Origin: an uncultured Mycoplasma sp.
GTDB lineage: Bacteria; Bacillota_I; Bacilli_A; RF39; UBA660
Direction of reading: 5' to 3'
Assembly: GCA_902493595.1 (NCBI GenBank)
Contig: CABUPU010000003.1
Span: forward strand, 65,952 to 129,951
Length of the DNA stretch: 64,000 nt
The position numbers were made by a program, and so were the translations under genes. The notes beneath the pieces were generated by a model that was given only the letters and a program-made list of their open reading frames with translations, had not been told where the DNA came from and did not search any database. Below are positions 16,405-24,835 of this stretch, piece by piece. Position 1 is the stretch's first letter. Each line of letters opens with the position of its first letter.

Positions 16405-17412
16405 TTATTTAAACATTTTTTTTGCAGTACAAAGCATTTGATATGTATAACCATATTCATTATCATACCAACCAACTAGTTTAACTAACTGTTTTCCATC
16501 AACATCAACAATATTTGTCAATAATGAATCAAAAGTACAACCTCTTTTTTTACCAATTACATCACTTGATACAATTGGATCTTCAGTATATTTTATTGCA
16601 TCATTTTGATTATTTTTTATTGTATCATTTATTAGTTCTTTTGTAACTGGAACTTTTAACTCAAGAGTAACATCAATCATTGACCCATCAATAGTAGGAA
16701 CTCGATAAGCAATACCATCTAATTTACCTTTTAAACTAGGTATTACAAGTCCAATAGATTTTGCTGCACCAGTTGAAGTAGGAACTATGTTATGTGCACT
16801 TGCTCGACCTCTTCGAGAACTAATACCTTTTTTATGCATATTGTCCATTGCATTTTGATCTGCAGTATATGCGTGAACTGTACTCATAAATCCTTTTTCT
16901 ATACCAAAGTTATCTTCGATTATTTTTAAAAGTGGTGCTAAACAATTTGTTGTACAACTTGAGGCACTTACAACTGTATCACTGCCAGTAAGTTTATCAT
17001 CATTTACACCATTAACTATGGTAAGCATTTCATCTTTACCTGGTGCTGATATTAATACCTTTTTTGCACCTGCAGATAAATGCAAACTTGCTTTTTCTGT
17101 AGAAGTAAATGCTCCCGTACACTCTAAAACAAGATCTACTCCTAAATCTTTCCAAGGTAACACCGCTGGATCCTTCTCATTAAACATTTTTATAAATTTA
17201 ACGTTAGATATAACAATGCTATCATCTTTATACGATATTTCATTTTCGTGGAATGCCCCGTGAACACTATCATATTTTATTAAATATGCAGCTTCTTCGG
17301 CACTCATATCTAAATTATTTATGGCAACAATATCAAAACTCGCATCAGTAATCATTTGTCTAAATGCTATTCTTCCTATTCTACCAAAACCATTAATTGC
17401 AACTTTAATCAT
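16405..17412 (-). CDS. gapA: Glyceraldehyde-3-phosphate dehydrogenase
   Basis: Oxidises glyceraldehyde 3-phosphate with phosphate and NAD. From ATG 17412 there are 335 residues (MIKVAINGFGRIGR, the Rossmann glycine motif); AGGAGG lies 8 bases upstream, so an in-frame GTG six bases earlier is unlikely. The catalytic cysteine is Cys153 in SASSCTTNCLAP and His180 in HAYTADQ assists it. Asp35 in NNLD suggests NAD preference, the glycolytic type. It overlaps the 3' end of the upstream kinase gene by 8 bases. Confidence 0.97.
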   Translation of the reverse strand: MIKVAINGFGRIGRIAFRQMITDASFDIVAINNLDMSAEEAAYLIKYDSVHGAFHENEISYKDDSIVISNVKFIKMFNEKDPAVLPWKDLGVDLVLECTGAFTSTEKASLHLSAGAKKVLISAPGKDEMLTIVNGVNDDKLTGSDTVVSASSCTTNCLAPLLKIIEDNFGIEKGFMSTVHAYTADQNAMDNMHKKGISSRRGRASAHNIVPTSTGAAKSIGLVIPSLKGKLDGIAYRVPTIDGSMIDVTLELKVPVTKELINDTIKNNQNDAIKYTEDPIVSSDVIGKKRGCTFDSLLTNIVDVDGKQLVKLVGWYDNEYGYTYQMLCTAKKMFK

Positions 17413-19054
17413 ATTCACTACCTCCTATAAACTCTCTTAAAATTGAATCTTTTGGAACATATTCTCCGCTTATTGTGAAAAAACCATTTAAAAATCTAAG
17501 TAATCTTCGTGCTTCATCATAATATTGTGAAGTACTTGGAACCGAATAAAGAAGTGGTTCCACAAAAACTTTTAAAATACCAACTTCATAAGATAATGAA
17601 GTATTTATTATTTTGTCTGCCTCAGGTATCAAAGGTATAATATATTTATCTTCGCCTATAGTAACCTTTTTAACATTTTTTATAGTAGTTGGCACATCAT
17701 AACCTCTTGTTCTAAAATCTCTAACTATTCTACGAAGAAGTCTTAAATCATTATTAGATATATAGTTATGTTCATCTATACTAAGTGGAATAAATGGGCT
17801 AACATATATTTTATATTTCATTTTATCAGGAATAAATGATAGCATACCTTTATTAATAGCGTGTAATCCTTCAAAAAGGAGAATGCTATTATCTTTTAAC
17901 TTTACTTTTTTAGAACTTAATTCTTTACATCCTGTTACAAAATTAAATCTTGGTAATGTAACTTCTTCACCATTAAGAATTTTTGTAACATCTTTTTGTA
18001 AATAATCTAAATCAGTACATTCCAAACATTCAAAATCATACTCACCATTAGCATCTTTAGGACTATCAACTCTTTCTTTATAATAATCATCTAAAGAAAT
18101 AACAATTGGGTCTAACCCATAAATTTTAAAGTAGGAACCAAGCCTTTTAGTAATTGTTGTTTTTCCACTTGAGGATGGCCCAGATATCATTACACATTTT
18201 ATCTCTTTATTTTGTGAAACCTTTTTAGCGGTTTCATTTATTTCAATATTAAAGTTTAATTCACAAGATTTAACAAAGTTTTCTATATTACCATTACATA
18301 CTTCTTTATTAACATCTTTAATAAAGGGAACTTTCATTATATCAAGCCATTTTTGTCCATTTATATAAGCATTTATTATTCCATCATAATTGACATACTT
18401 TGGCAAACTTCCATCGCCATTTTCACTTGGAACGACTATTACAGCCATATTATTATCTAAATACTTTATTTCATACTTATTAAGCGTTCCAGTACTGTAA
18501 GGCATTTCTGAATAATAATAGTTTACTAAATCGTCTAATTCATATAAAATAACAGTTGGATCAATTATATTTCTAACATTATCTGCCTTAACTTTATTTC
18601 CAATATCATCATAATAATTTATTGCGTCACTATTTTTAATTATTAATTTTTCAAAATGAATATTACTTTTAACAATATCATCGACATTACTTTTGATTAA
18701 TTCTATATCTTCATCAGTAAGATTATTATCACATTCTAAGTTAGCAATAATTCCATTTGGGACATTGTAAGAATATTTAACTTTAATATTTGGAAAGCAT
18801 TTTTTTGTGGCAAGTTCAAAAATCATTTTAAGCCCTGCTATATACATTCTATTTCCATAGGGATTTGTAATATCAATAAATCTTATAACTGTATTTTTAG
18901 TTATTTTTTCATCTAACGATAAGACCTTTCCGCCAATTAAAACACCAATAATATTATTAGCATTACTTTCTTTCAAACTCAAATCATAATATGATGAATT
19001 ATATGGTACTAAAACTTGTCTTCCATCAGTAAATGTTATACTAATATCACTCAC
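17405..19054 (-). CDS. TGS-domain nucleoside (uridine) kinase-like protein
   Basis: A 549-residue fusion. Residues 1-60 form a TGS-like beta-grasp domain, about 65-210 resemble the second additional domain of threonyl-tRNA synthetase, and the C-terminal half is a uridine kinase/phosphoribulokinase-type P-loop domain with Walker A GPSSSGKTT at 292-300 and the substrate-side SLDDYYKER. Proteins of this architecture are annotated as nucleoside kinases in Clostridia and Bacteroidetes; the true substrate is not certain. It is the first gene before gapA-pgk, overlapping gapA by 8 bases, so it may be co-transcribed with glycolysis. Confidence 0.85.
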   Translation of the reverse strand: MSDISITFTDGRQVLVPYNSSYYDLSLKESNANNIIGVLIGGKVLSLDEKITKNTVIRFIDITNPYGNRMYIAGLKMIFELATKKCFPNIKVKYSYNVPNGIIANLECDNNLTDEDIELIKSNVDDIVKSNIHFEKLIIKNSDAINYYDDIGNKVKADNVRNIIDPTVILYELDDLVNYYYSEMPYSTGTLNKYEIKYLDNNMAVIVVPSENGDGSLPKYVNYDGIINAYINGQKWLDIMKVPFIKDVNKEVCNGNIENFVKSCELNFNIEINETAKKVSQNKEIKCVMISGPSSSGKTTITKRLGSYFKIYGLDPIVISLDDYYKERVDSPKDANGEYDFECLECTDLDYLQKDVTKILNGEEVTLPRFNFVTGCKELSSKKVKLKDNSILLFEGLHAINKGMLSFIPDKMKYKIYVSPFIPLSIDEHNYISNNDLRLLRRIVRDFRTRGYDVPTTIKNVKKVTIGEDKYIIPLIPEADKIINTSLSYEVGILKVFVEPLLYSVPSTSQYYDEARRLLRFLNGFFTISGEYVPKDSILREFIGGSEYD

Positions 19055-19159
19055 ATTAACATCCCTTCTATTTTAATAATACTATATTTTTTATTATAAA
19101 TCTATAAATTTTATGAATAAATTAATAACTTTTTAATTATTATATAATTAGGTGATCAA

Positions 19160-19726
19160 ATGAATATACCAATGATTTTAAAACAAAACGATAATCATTC
19201 AATGACTTATGATTTATATTCTTTATTATTAACTAACAGAATAATCTTTTTAAGTGGGGAAATAAATGATACTTTGGCAAACCTTGTAATCGGAGAACTT
19301 TTATATTTAGATAAAGAAAATAACAAAGATATTTATTTATATATTAATTCTCCAGGTGGAGCTGTTACATCAGGACTTGCAATATATGACACAATGAATT
19401 TTATAAAAAGTAATGTTATTACTATTGGAATGGGTTTATGTGCAAGTATGGGTGCATTTTTACTTTCAAGCGGTGACAAAAGATATGCACTAGAAAACAC
19501 CGAAATTATGATTCACGAAGTACTCGGCGGCTTCGAAGGAAGTGCTAGAAATATAAAACTTCAAAGTGACAGAATAAACAAAATTAAAGAAAAATTAAAT
19601 AAAATTATGGCAAAGAACACTAAAAAAACTATTAAACAAATTGAAAAAGATACAGGTAAAGACTATTATATGTCATCTAAAGAAGCAAAAGAATACGGTA
19701 TAATTGATGATATCATAAAAAAATAA
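19160..19726 (+). CDS. clpP: ATP-dependent Clp protease proteolytic subunit
   Basis: A 188-residue serine peptidase that forms the Clp barrel with ClpC or ClpX. The catalytic triad is visible: Ser96 in CASMGAF, His119 in EIMIHEVLGG and Asp168 in GKDYY. It is the only plus-strand gene in the left arm of the window, against the local replication direction. Its ATG follows TTAGGTGATCAA. A TATAAT lies about 20 bases before the start. No CtsR heptad repeat was seen upstream, so stress control by CtsR is not supported. It faces divIC tail to tail with no gap. Confidence 0.95.
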   Translation: MNIPMILKQNDNHSMTYDLYSLLLTNRIIFLSGEINDTLANLVIGELLYLDKENNKDIYLYINSPGGAVTSGLAIYDTMNFIKSNVITIGMGLCASMGAFLLSSGDKRYALENTEIMIHEVLGGFEGSARNIKLQSDRINKIKEKLNKIMAKNTKKTIKQIEKDTGKDYYMSSKEAKEYGIIDDIIKK

Positions 19727-20011
19727 CTATTCGCCCATACGAATAATTACTTCATCATCTTTTGAATATAAAAACTTTTCTTTGGCATATCTTGCTAAAT
19801 ACTCAGGATCGTTCATTTTAGTAACCTCTGAAGTTAAGGATTTTTTTTCATCTAATAACTTCTCGTACTGGGCATTTAGTTTTTTTGTTTCTCTTTTGTT
19901 GTTAACTATAGTCACAAAATCTTTATATGTTGACACACCTAAAAAAACTATCAAAATTATTATGATAAAACAAATAAAAAATAATCTTTTTTTCTCCTTT
20001 TTAGTCTTCAT
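19727..20011 (-). CDS. divIC: Septum formation initiator DivIC/FtsB family
   Basis: A 94-residue bitopic membrane protein: short basic cytoplasmic N-terminus, one membrane segment (about 10-28), then a coiled coil (about 35-65) and the family ending DPEYLARYAKEKFLYSKDDE. DivIC links FtsL and DivIB in the divisome. It directly follows yabP-yabQ, exactly as in B. subtilis (yabP-yabQ-divIC), which strengthens all three calls. Confidence 0.92.
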   Translation of the reverse strand: MKTKKEKKRLFFICFIIIILIVFLGVSTYKDFVTIVNNKRETKKLNAQYEKLLDEKKSLTSEVTKMNDPEYLARYAKEKFLYSKDDEVIIRMGE

Positions 20012-20054
20012 ATTACCTTCCCTATTTTATATATAGTTTAAATTTGTAAATATG

Positions 20055-20363
20055 TCAATCCTTTTTTAATTTATTTTTTAATATTTTACATAAGTTTACA
20101 GTTTTATTTTTTAATTTATAAGCAATATAAAAACCTAAAATGGTTGGAATTAAATAGTATATATGAAAACGGCCATAATTAATTTTATATATAACAAGTA
20201 AATATATTATTCCTAAATCAAATGAAAATAAAAGAGTAATTAGAAAGTGAAAAAGTAAAGAGAATTTCCCAAATAATTTATAATTTAAAAGTGACAAAAT
20301 TAAAAAGATAACTCCATAAATAAAACTAATTAATAAAACAAGAATAATACTTAATGGACTCAT
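20055..20363 (-). CDS. yabQ: Spore cortex biosynthesis protein YabQ-like
   Basis: A 102-residue membrane protein with three or four hydrophobic helices and a basic C-terminus (KTVNLCKILKNKLKKD). By sequence alone it is only a small membrane protein, but it lies between yabP (4-base overlap) and divIC, the order seen in Bacillus, where YabQ is a mother-cell membrane protein needed for cortex formation. The assignment therefore rests mainly on synteny. Confidence 0.75.
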   Translation of the reverse strand: MSPLSIILVLLISFIYGVIFLILSLLNYKLFGKFSLLFHFLITLLFSFDLGIIYLLVIYKINYGRFHIYYLIPTILGFYIAYKLKNKTVNLCKILKNKLKKD

Positions 20364-20638
20364 TTAAATAGCCTTGCTATAATACTTTCCTCTTTTTTAT
20401 TAGTTTTTTCTAAATATACATAACTATTTACTTTACCTTTGATTTTAATTACTCCATTTGTGGTATCAAGATTTAATAACTCCATATTTTCACCCTTAAT
20501 ATGAACCAGTCCCATCACACTTTCAATAATGAATTCTTTTTTATCAAAATTAATAATTTTTTTTATGCCAGTTATACTTAAAATACATCTATCAATCATT
20601 TTTACTTCGTGATTAGTATTTACTATTTTATCATTCAT
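20360..20638 (-). CDS. yabP: Sporulation protein YabP/YqfC family
   Basis: A 92-residue soluble protein with the YabP/YqfC pattern: a beta-rich domain with DRCILSITGIKKIINFDKKE, FIIESVMGLVHIKGENMELL, and NGVIKIKGKVNSYVYLE. In Bacillus YabP is made in the mother cell and is required for spore development. It overlaps yabQ by 4 bases, and a sigma-E-like promoter lies just upstream. Start ATG 20638 follows GGTGATAAT. Confidence 0.88.
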   Translation of the reverse strand: MNDKIVNTNHEVKMIDRCILSITGIKKIINFDKKEFIIESVMGLVHIKGENMELLNLDTTNGVIKIKGKVNSYVYLEKTNKKEESIIARLFK

Positions 20639-20652
20639 ATTATCACCAATTA

Positions 20653-20680
20653 ATTATATGAATTATGCGAAGAAAAATGA
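20653..20680 (-). promoter_or_regulatory. Candidate sigma-E-type promoter for yabP-yabQ
   Basis: On the minus strand TCATTTT (20680-20674) resembles the sigma-E -35 element (KMATATT, 6 of 7), and CATATAAT (20660-20653) resembles the -10 element (CATACAnT, 7 of 8). The spacing is 13 bases, one shorter than usual. It lies 15 bases before the yabP start. yabP is a mother-cell gene in Bacillus, which makes the match plausible; it is not proven. Confidence 0.45.
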
Positions 20681-20694
20681 CATTATAACAAAAT

Positions 20695-20716
20695 AAAAAG
20701 AGCCGTAGCCCTTTTT
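20695..20716 (-). terminator. Terminator after spoVG
   Basis: AAAAAGGGC, a four-base loop, then GCTCTTTTT on the minus strand, with one G-T pair, followed by ATTTTG. It ends the spoVG transcript 9 bases after the stop. Confidence 0.85.
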
Positions 20717-20724
20717 ATTTTTAA

Positions 20725-20994
20725 TTATTCTTCACTAGATGAAGGATTTTTATATTCTTCTAAAATTTTATCTTCGAACATTTTTCTTGTTTCTGCATTA
20801 ATTGGATGACAGATATCTTCATAACGCTCGTCATTTACCTTTTTACTAGGCATAGCAATAAATAATTTTTCATCGCCTTCAATAATACGGATATTTCTTA
20901 CAACAAAGCAATCATCAAGTGTTACTGTTGCATATCCTTTCATTCTAGATCCTTCTCTTTCGGTTTTGTGAACTTTTACTGATGTAATTTCCAT
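20725..20994 (-). CDS. spoVG: SpoVG, RNA/DNA-binding regulator
   Basis: An 89-residue member of the SpoVG family, with MEITSVKVHKTEREGSRMKG, ATVTLDDCFVVRNIRIIEG and the conserved MPSKKVNDERYEDICHPIN. SpoVG acts in sporulation and cell division control in Bacillus and as a virulence regulator elsewhere. It is also found in non-sporulating Firmicutes, so alone it does not prove spore formation. It has its own promoter and terminator and a strong AAAGGAGTGG ribosome binding site, placing it as a single-gene unit between veg and yabP. Confidence 0.96.
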   Translation of the reverse strand: MEITSVKVHKTEREGSRMKGYATVTLDDCFVVRNIRIIEGDEKLFIAMPSKKVNDERYEDICHPINAETRKMFEDKILEEYKNPSSSEE

Positions 20995-21030
20995 TTACTC
21001 ACCACTCCTTTATTATTTATTCACAATTTA

Positions 21031-21059
21031 ATTGTACCTTATTAAATCTTAAATAGCAA
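21031..21059 (-). promoter_or_regulatory. spoVG promoter
   Basis: TTGCTA (21059-21054), 17 bases, TACAAT (21036-21031) on the minus strand, a sigma-A type promoter about 37 bases ahead of the start codon. In B. subtilis spoVG uses sigma-H; no sigma-H motif was evident here. Confidence 0.7.
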
Positions 21060-21069
21060 GAGAAATTTA

Positions 21070-21282
21070 TTAAAAATATGTAATTTTTATGTCTTTTGTA
21101 GCAATATCTCGATATGCAAAACTCTTCTCCTCATTATTAATAAGTATTGTAAAAATATTTGGATAAGTTTTATAAATTGTTCCCTCATAAAAACTTATTT
21201 TGTTACGAAGACCATAAACTGTTATTTTAACATTTTTGCCAATGGATGAAGAAATTTTTTCCTTTATTATATCTAAATTCAT
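21070..21282 (-). CDS. veg: Veg protein
   Basis: A 70-residue protein of the small VEG family, abundant in vegetative Bacillus cells and linked to biofilm gene control there. The central segment GKNVKITVYGLRNKISFYEG and the following beta strands fit the family. It overlaps yabG by 4 bases; in B. subtilis the same order yabG-veg is found, which is the strongest support. Confidence 0.85.
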   Translation of the reverse strand: MNLDIIKEKISSSIGKNVKITVYGLRNKISFYEGTIYKTYPNIFTILINNEEKSFAYRDIATKDIKITYF

Positions 21283-22043
21283 CTTGGATACCCCACATAC
21301 ATTAAACCATTTGTGATAATTCCTCCCATTCCATTTGAACCATATTTGGTTTTTTCCAATAATTCTGGCACATTTATTTGAGTATCAGTTTTGGTAAGTG
21401 CAATAGTCGAAGCAATTATCGCAGGATCTAAAGCATGAATATTAACTCTTTTAGGACTCGAAGCAAAGTTAGCACCTGCTTTAATTAAATCTTCATAATC
21501 ACTTTGACAAGCACCGGCTATAATAACTAATCTTTCATGACTTTTTTCATAATTTCGTGCTTGTTTAATAGCTTTTACAAAATTTTTTGAGTTTTTATAA
21601 TTATTTATATCATTTTTATTTCCTTTTTTAGCATAATATGCATCGTGGCCAGTTATTACTAAAATGTCCGGTTTTATTTCCTTTAAAAGAAGTGGAATTT
21701 GTTTTGCTATATCATTTTCATTTATTTTTTTACCTACAGCATAAATTTTATTTGTTTTATAAAACTTTAAACATTTTTCTAAATATTCATTGTCTCCATC
21801 AATATGTAATATTTTACCCGGCAAATAAAAATAACTTGTTCTATCATTATTAATGTCTAATTCTATAAAAAAATCATCTGGTTTTTCATTTGTTTTTACT
21901 AAATCAAAAATATCACTATCAGCATAAAGTCTATCATAAACTCCTTTTAAATAAACTGTATCTTCGCTTATTGATATAACTTTAAAAATAATATCATTAT
22001 TATAACTTTTTCTTGTTACAAAATCTCCTTTTTCTATATTCAA
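21279..22043 (-). CDS. yabG: Sporulation-specific peptidase YabG
   Basis: A 254-residue protein of the YabG family, a protease that trims spore coat proteins in Bacillus and Clostridioides. Family features include a beta-rich N-terminus starting MNIEKGDFVTRKSYNNDIIF, the central KPDILVITGHDAYY, the AGACQSDYEDLIKAGANFAS block with a conserved Cys, and ALDPAIIASTIALT. A preceding gene pair separates it from rsmA, unlike in Bacillus, where they are adjacent. Presence of this late, coat-stage enzyme is a good marker of a complete sporulation programme. Confidence 0.93.
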   Translation of the reverse strand: MNIEKGDFVTRKSYNNDIIFKVISISEDTVYLKGVYDRLYADSDIFDLVKTNEKPDDFFIELDINNDRTSYFYLPGKILHIDGDNEYLEKCLKFYKTNKIYAVGKKINENDIAKQIPLLLKEIKPDILVITGHDAYYAKKGNKNDINNYKNSKNFVKAIKQARNYEKSHERLVIIAGACQSDYEDLIKAGANFASSPKRVNIHALDPAIIASTIALTKTDTQINVPELLEKTKYGSNGMGGIITNGLMYVGYPR

Positions 22044-22082
22044 AATATCACCATTAAATTTTATTCAAATTAAAAAAAATTA

Positions 22083-23285
22083 TTAATCCAATTTTGAAAT
22101 TGCATTAATAATTGCTATTTTTCCATATTCATATGTAAGTGATCCTTGATGATAAACTGTAAATGGTGGTTTTATTGGGCCATCACAAGAAAGTTCAATT
22201 GATGAACCTTGTGTAAATGAACCACTTGCCATAATTATTTTATTAGAGTACCCAGGAATGTCTGATTTTTCAGGGAAAACATTCGAATCTATTGCACACA
22301 TTGATTGAATACTTTGAACATATTTTACCATATCTTTTTCATTATGAAAGGTTATACACTGTACAATATCTGCCCTATCATCATAATACTTTGGCTGGAC
22401 ATCATAACCTTTCTTTTCAAGAAGATAACTAGTAAGTATTGCCGTTTTTAAGGCTGAACCCACTACAGAGGGAGCAAAATATAAGCCTTTTAAAATATCT
22501 TTATTTGCCCCTAAAGAAGGGCCAACATCTTTTCCTTCACCAGGAAGATTTAGTCTTTCACCAGCTAGAGTGCAAAGATCTTTTCTTCCAACAATATAAG
22601 CACCATTACTAGCAATTCCTCCACCTAAATTTTTAATTAATGAGCCAACTACAATATCGGCACCAACCTCTGTGGGTTCTTTTGTACTAACAAGTTCACA
22701 ATAACAGTTATCAACCATAACAATACTTTTTGGTGATACTTCCTTAATTAATTTTATTACTTTTTCAAGTTTTTCAATACTTAAACTTTTTCTTTGTGAA
22801 TAACCTTTTGACCTTTGAATTTCAATTACCTTATAAAACTTATTACTTAATATTGATTTAATAGTTTCATAATCAAAGTCATCATTAATTAAATCAACTT
22901 GTTCATAATTTATGTTAAATGATTTTAAAGAACTAGGATTTTCCTTTATTCCGATCACTTCATCAAGCGTATCATAGGGTTTTCCTGTAATAGATAAAAG
23001 TGTATCATTAGGCCTAAGTAAAGCAAATAAACATACCGTCAAAGCGTGAGATCCAGATATAAACTGATTTCTAACTAAAGCATCTTCACATTTAAAAATA
23101 TCTGCATATATTCTTTCGATTTTGTCTCTACCATTATCTGCATAACCATAACCAGTGGTTATATTAAAATCATTTTCCGATACTTCTTCTTTAATAAAAG
23201 CATTAAGTACTTTTTGAGAATTAAAATAAGTAGTATCATCTACTTTATCTAAATACTTTTTAATATTTTTTTCAATATCTAACAT
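22083..23285 (-). CDS. PLP-dependent methionine gamma-lyase-like protein (YnbB / aluminium-resistance family)
   Basis: A 400-residue fold-type I PLP enzyme. The probable PLP lysine lies in VGSLIKNLGGG, with the cofactor Asp in IVMVDNCYCE. The stretches NQFISGSHALTVCLFALLRP and GLYFAPSVVGSALKTAILTS are characteristic of the family labelled aluminium resistance protein or methionine gamma-lyase family. Its biochemical role is unsettled; in Bacillus ynbB neighbours hflX and glnR. Here it overlaps the SDR gene by 7 bases, so the two form one unit inserted between rsmA and yabG. Confidence 0.85.
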   Translation of the reverse strand: MLDIEKNIKKYLDKVDDTTYFNSQKVLNAFIKEEVSENDFNITTGYGYADNGRDKIERIYADIFKCEDALVRNQFISGSHALTVCLFALLRPNDTLLSITGKPYDTLDEVIGIKENPSSLKSFNINYEQVDLINDDFDYETIKSILSNKFYKVIEIQRSKGYSQRKSLSIEKLEKVIKLIKEVSPKSIVMVDNCYCELVSTKEPTEVGADIVVGSLIKNLGGGIASNGAYIVGRKDLCTLAGERLNLPGEGKDVGPSLGANKDILKGLYFAPSVVGSALKTAILTSYLLEKKGYDVQPKYYDDRADIVQCITFHNEKDMVKYVQSIQSMCAIDSNVFPEKSDIPGYSNKIIMASGSFTQGSSIELSCDGPIKPPFTVYHQGSLTYEYGKIAIINAISKLD

Positions 23286-24001
23286 ATACTTCCTCCATCA
23301 ACCCTTATAACTGAATTATTTATATAACTTTCATTTGCTACAAAAAAAACAACATTTGCTATTTCTTCAGGTTTAGCAAATCTTTTAAGTAAAATACCCT
23401 TCTTAATGCCTTTTATCTGTTTTGCAGATAATTCTTTATTTTGATCTGTTTCAACCCACCCTGGACATACAGCATTTACCCTAATCTTCGGAGCAAATAT
23501 TTTAGCAAAATTATGAGTAAGAGAAATTACACCAGCCTTCGAAGCATCATAATCTATACTTTCTGGGTAATATGTATCAATTCCATTAGTCGAAGAAATA
23601 TTAACAATACTTCCTTTTCTCATTAACTTTGATATATATTTTGTAACTAGAAATGTACCATTTAAATTAACATCAATAACTTTTTTAAAATCATCATAAG
23701 TTTTTAAATCTAAAATCATATCATTACAAATACCTGCATTATTAACTAAAACATCTATTTTACCAAATTTATCTTTAATAAAACCAGCCATATTAATAAC
23801 ATCTTCCTCTTTTGAAACATCACACTTAATAGTTTCACATATAACATTATATTTTGTAATAATTTCATTTTGTAAAGAAAGTGCTTCATTTTCACTATTT
23901 AGATAATTAATTATTACATCAAAATTATTCATCGCAAATTTTTTTACAATTGAGGCACCTATTCCTCTTGAGGAACCAGTTACTAAAACAGTTTTTCTCA
24001 T
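23279..24001 (-). CDS. Short-chain dehydrogenase/reductase, FabG-like
   Basis: A 240-residue classical SDR: cofactor loop TGSSRGIG near residue 8, NNAGI at about 90, catalytic Ser in VNISSTNG, and the Tyr-Lys pair in YDASKAGV. The ending RVDGGSIC is typical of 3-oxoacyl-ACP reductase-like enzymes. It is not in a fatty-acid gene cluster, so it may act on another carbonyl substrate. It overlaps the downstream PLP enzyme and has no visible ribosomal or spore connection. Confidence 0.85.
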   Translation of the reverse strand: MRKTVLVTGSSRGIGASIVKKFAMNNFDVIINYLNSENEALSLQNEIITKYNVICETIKCDVSKEEDVINMAGFIKDKFGKIDVLVNNAGICNDMILDLKTYDDFKKVIDVNLNGTFLVTKYISKLMRKGSIVNISSTNGIDTYYPESIDYDASKAGVISLTHNFAKIFAPKIRVNAVCPGWVETDQNKELSAKQIKGIKKGILLKRFAKPEEIANVVFFVANESYINNSVIRVDGGSIC

Positions 24002-24056
24002 AAAAATCCCCTTTCAAGCAATTTGTATTATATAATATAAATAATTAAATAACAAG

Positions 24057-24075
24057 AAAAAGTGCCTTTAGCACT
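24057..24075 (-). terminator. Terminator after rsmA
   Basis: Minus-strand AGTGC-TAAAG-GCACT then TTTTTCTTG; the stem begins in the rsmA stop region. It separates the rsmA unit from the SDR gene. Confidence 0.75.
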
Positions 24076-24835
24076 CTAAACTTTTAAAAATCTCAATAAA
24101 TATATCTTCACTAATTTGTTCAGCACGAACACTCTCAGTTAATCCATATTTATTTAATACATTCATTATCTTTTCAAAATCATAAGAAACAATATTATTT
24201 TTTAAAGTTTTTCTTTTATGAGAAAAACATTCTTTAAGAAAAGCAAAGTATTTTTCTGGATTAATATCAGGCACTTTATCTTTTAAAGATAAGGAAATAA
24301 CTTCACTATCTACCTTTGGTATTGGATCAAAATTATTTTTGCCAACAAATATTTCATTATTTACTTCATAATAAAAATTTAAAAATAATGTAAAATAACC
24401 ATATTCTTTAGTATTAACTTTGGCACTATACCTATCAGCAACTTCTTTTTGAACCATAAAAACCATCTTTTTTGATTTAATATTATTAATTAAATGCTCA
24501 ATAATTGGGCTTGTTATATAGTAGGGCAAATTACCGACTACATAAACATTTTGATATACTTTAGTAATTTCATTTAAATCTACATTTAAAATATCTTCAT
24601 ATATTATTTTACATTTTTTACTTTGATATTTATCTAAATAAAATTTTAAATCTGTATCAATTTCAATACATATTAAATCACAATTTTTTTTTATTAAATA
24701 TTTAGTAAGGGCACCTCTTCCAGGTCCAATTTCAATAATTAAATCATTTTCATTTGGATTTACTAAATCAGTTATATTCTTAATTATTTCTTCATTTTTT
24801 AAAAAGTTTTGACCATAATATTTTTTAGCTTTCAT
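24068..24835 (-). CDS. rsmA: 16S rRNA dimethyladenosine transferase (KsgA)
   Basis: Dimethylates two adjacent adenines in helix 45 of 16S rRNA during late 30S assembly. From ATG 24835 it has 255 residues, starting MKAKKYYGQNFLKNEEIIKN; the longer frame is an artefact of the overlapping upstream gene. SAM motif IIEIGPGRGALTKYL and catalytic motif GNLPYYITSPI are present. The start lies inside the 3' end of the upstream gene (11-base overlap), so the two are probably translated together. In Bacillus rnmV sits just upstream; it is absent here. Confidence 0.96.
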   Translation of the reverse strand: MKAKKYYGQNFLKNEEIIKNITDLVNPNENDLIIEIGPGRGALTKYLIKKNCDLICIEIDTDLKFYLDKYQSKKCKIIYEDILNVDLNEITKVYQNVYVVGNLPYYITSPIIEHLINNIKSKKMVFMVQKEVADRYSAKVNTKEYGYFTLFLNFYYEVNNEIFVGKNNFDPIPKVDSEVISLSLKDKVPDINPEKYFAFLKECFSHKRKTLKNNIVSYDFEKIMNVLNKYGLTESVRAEQISEDIFIEIFKSLEC

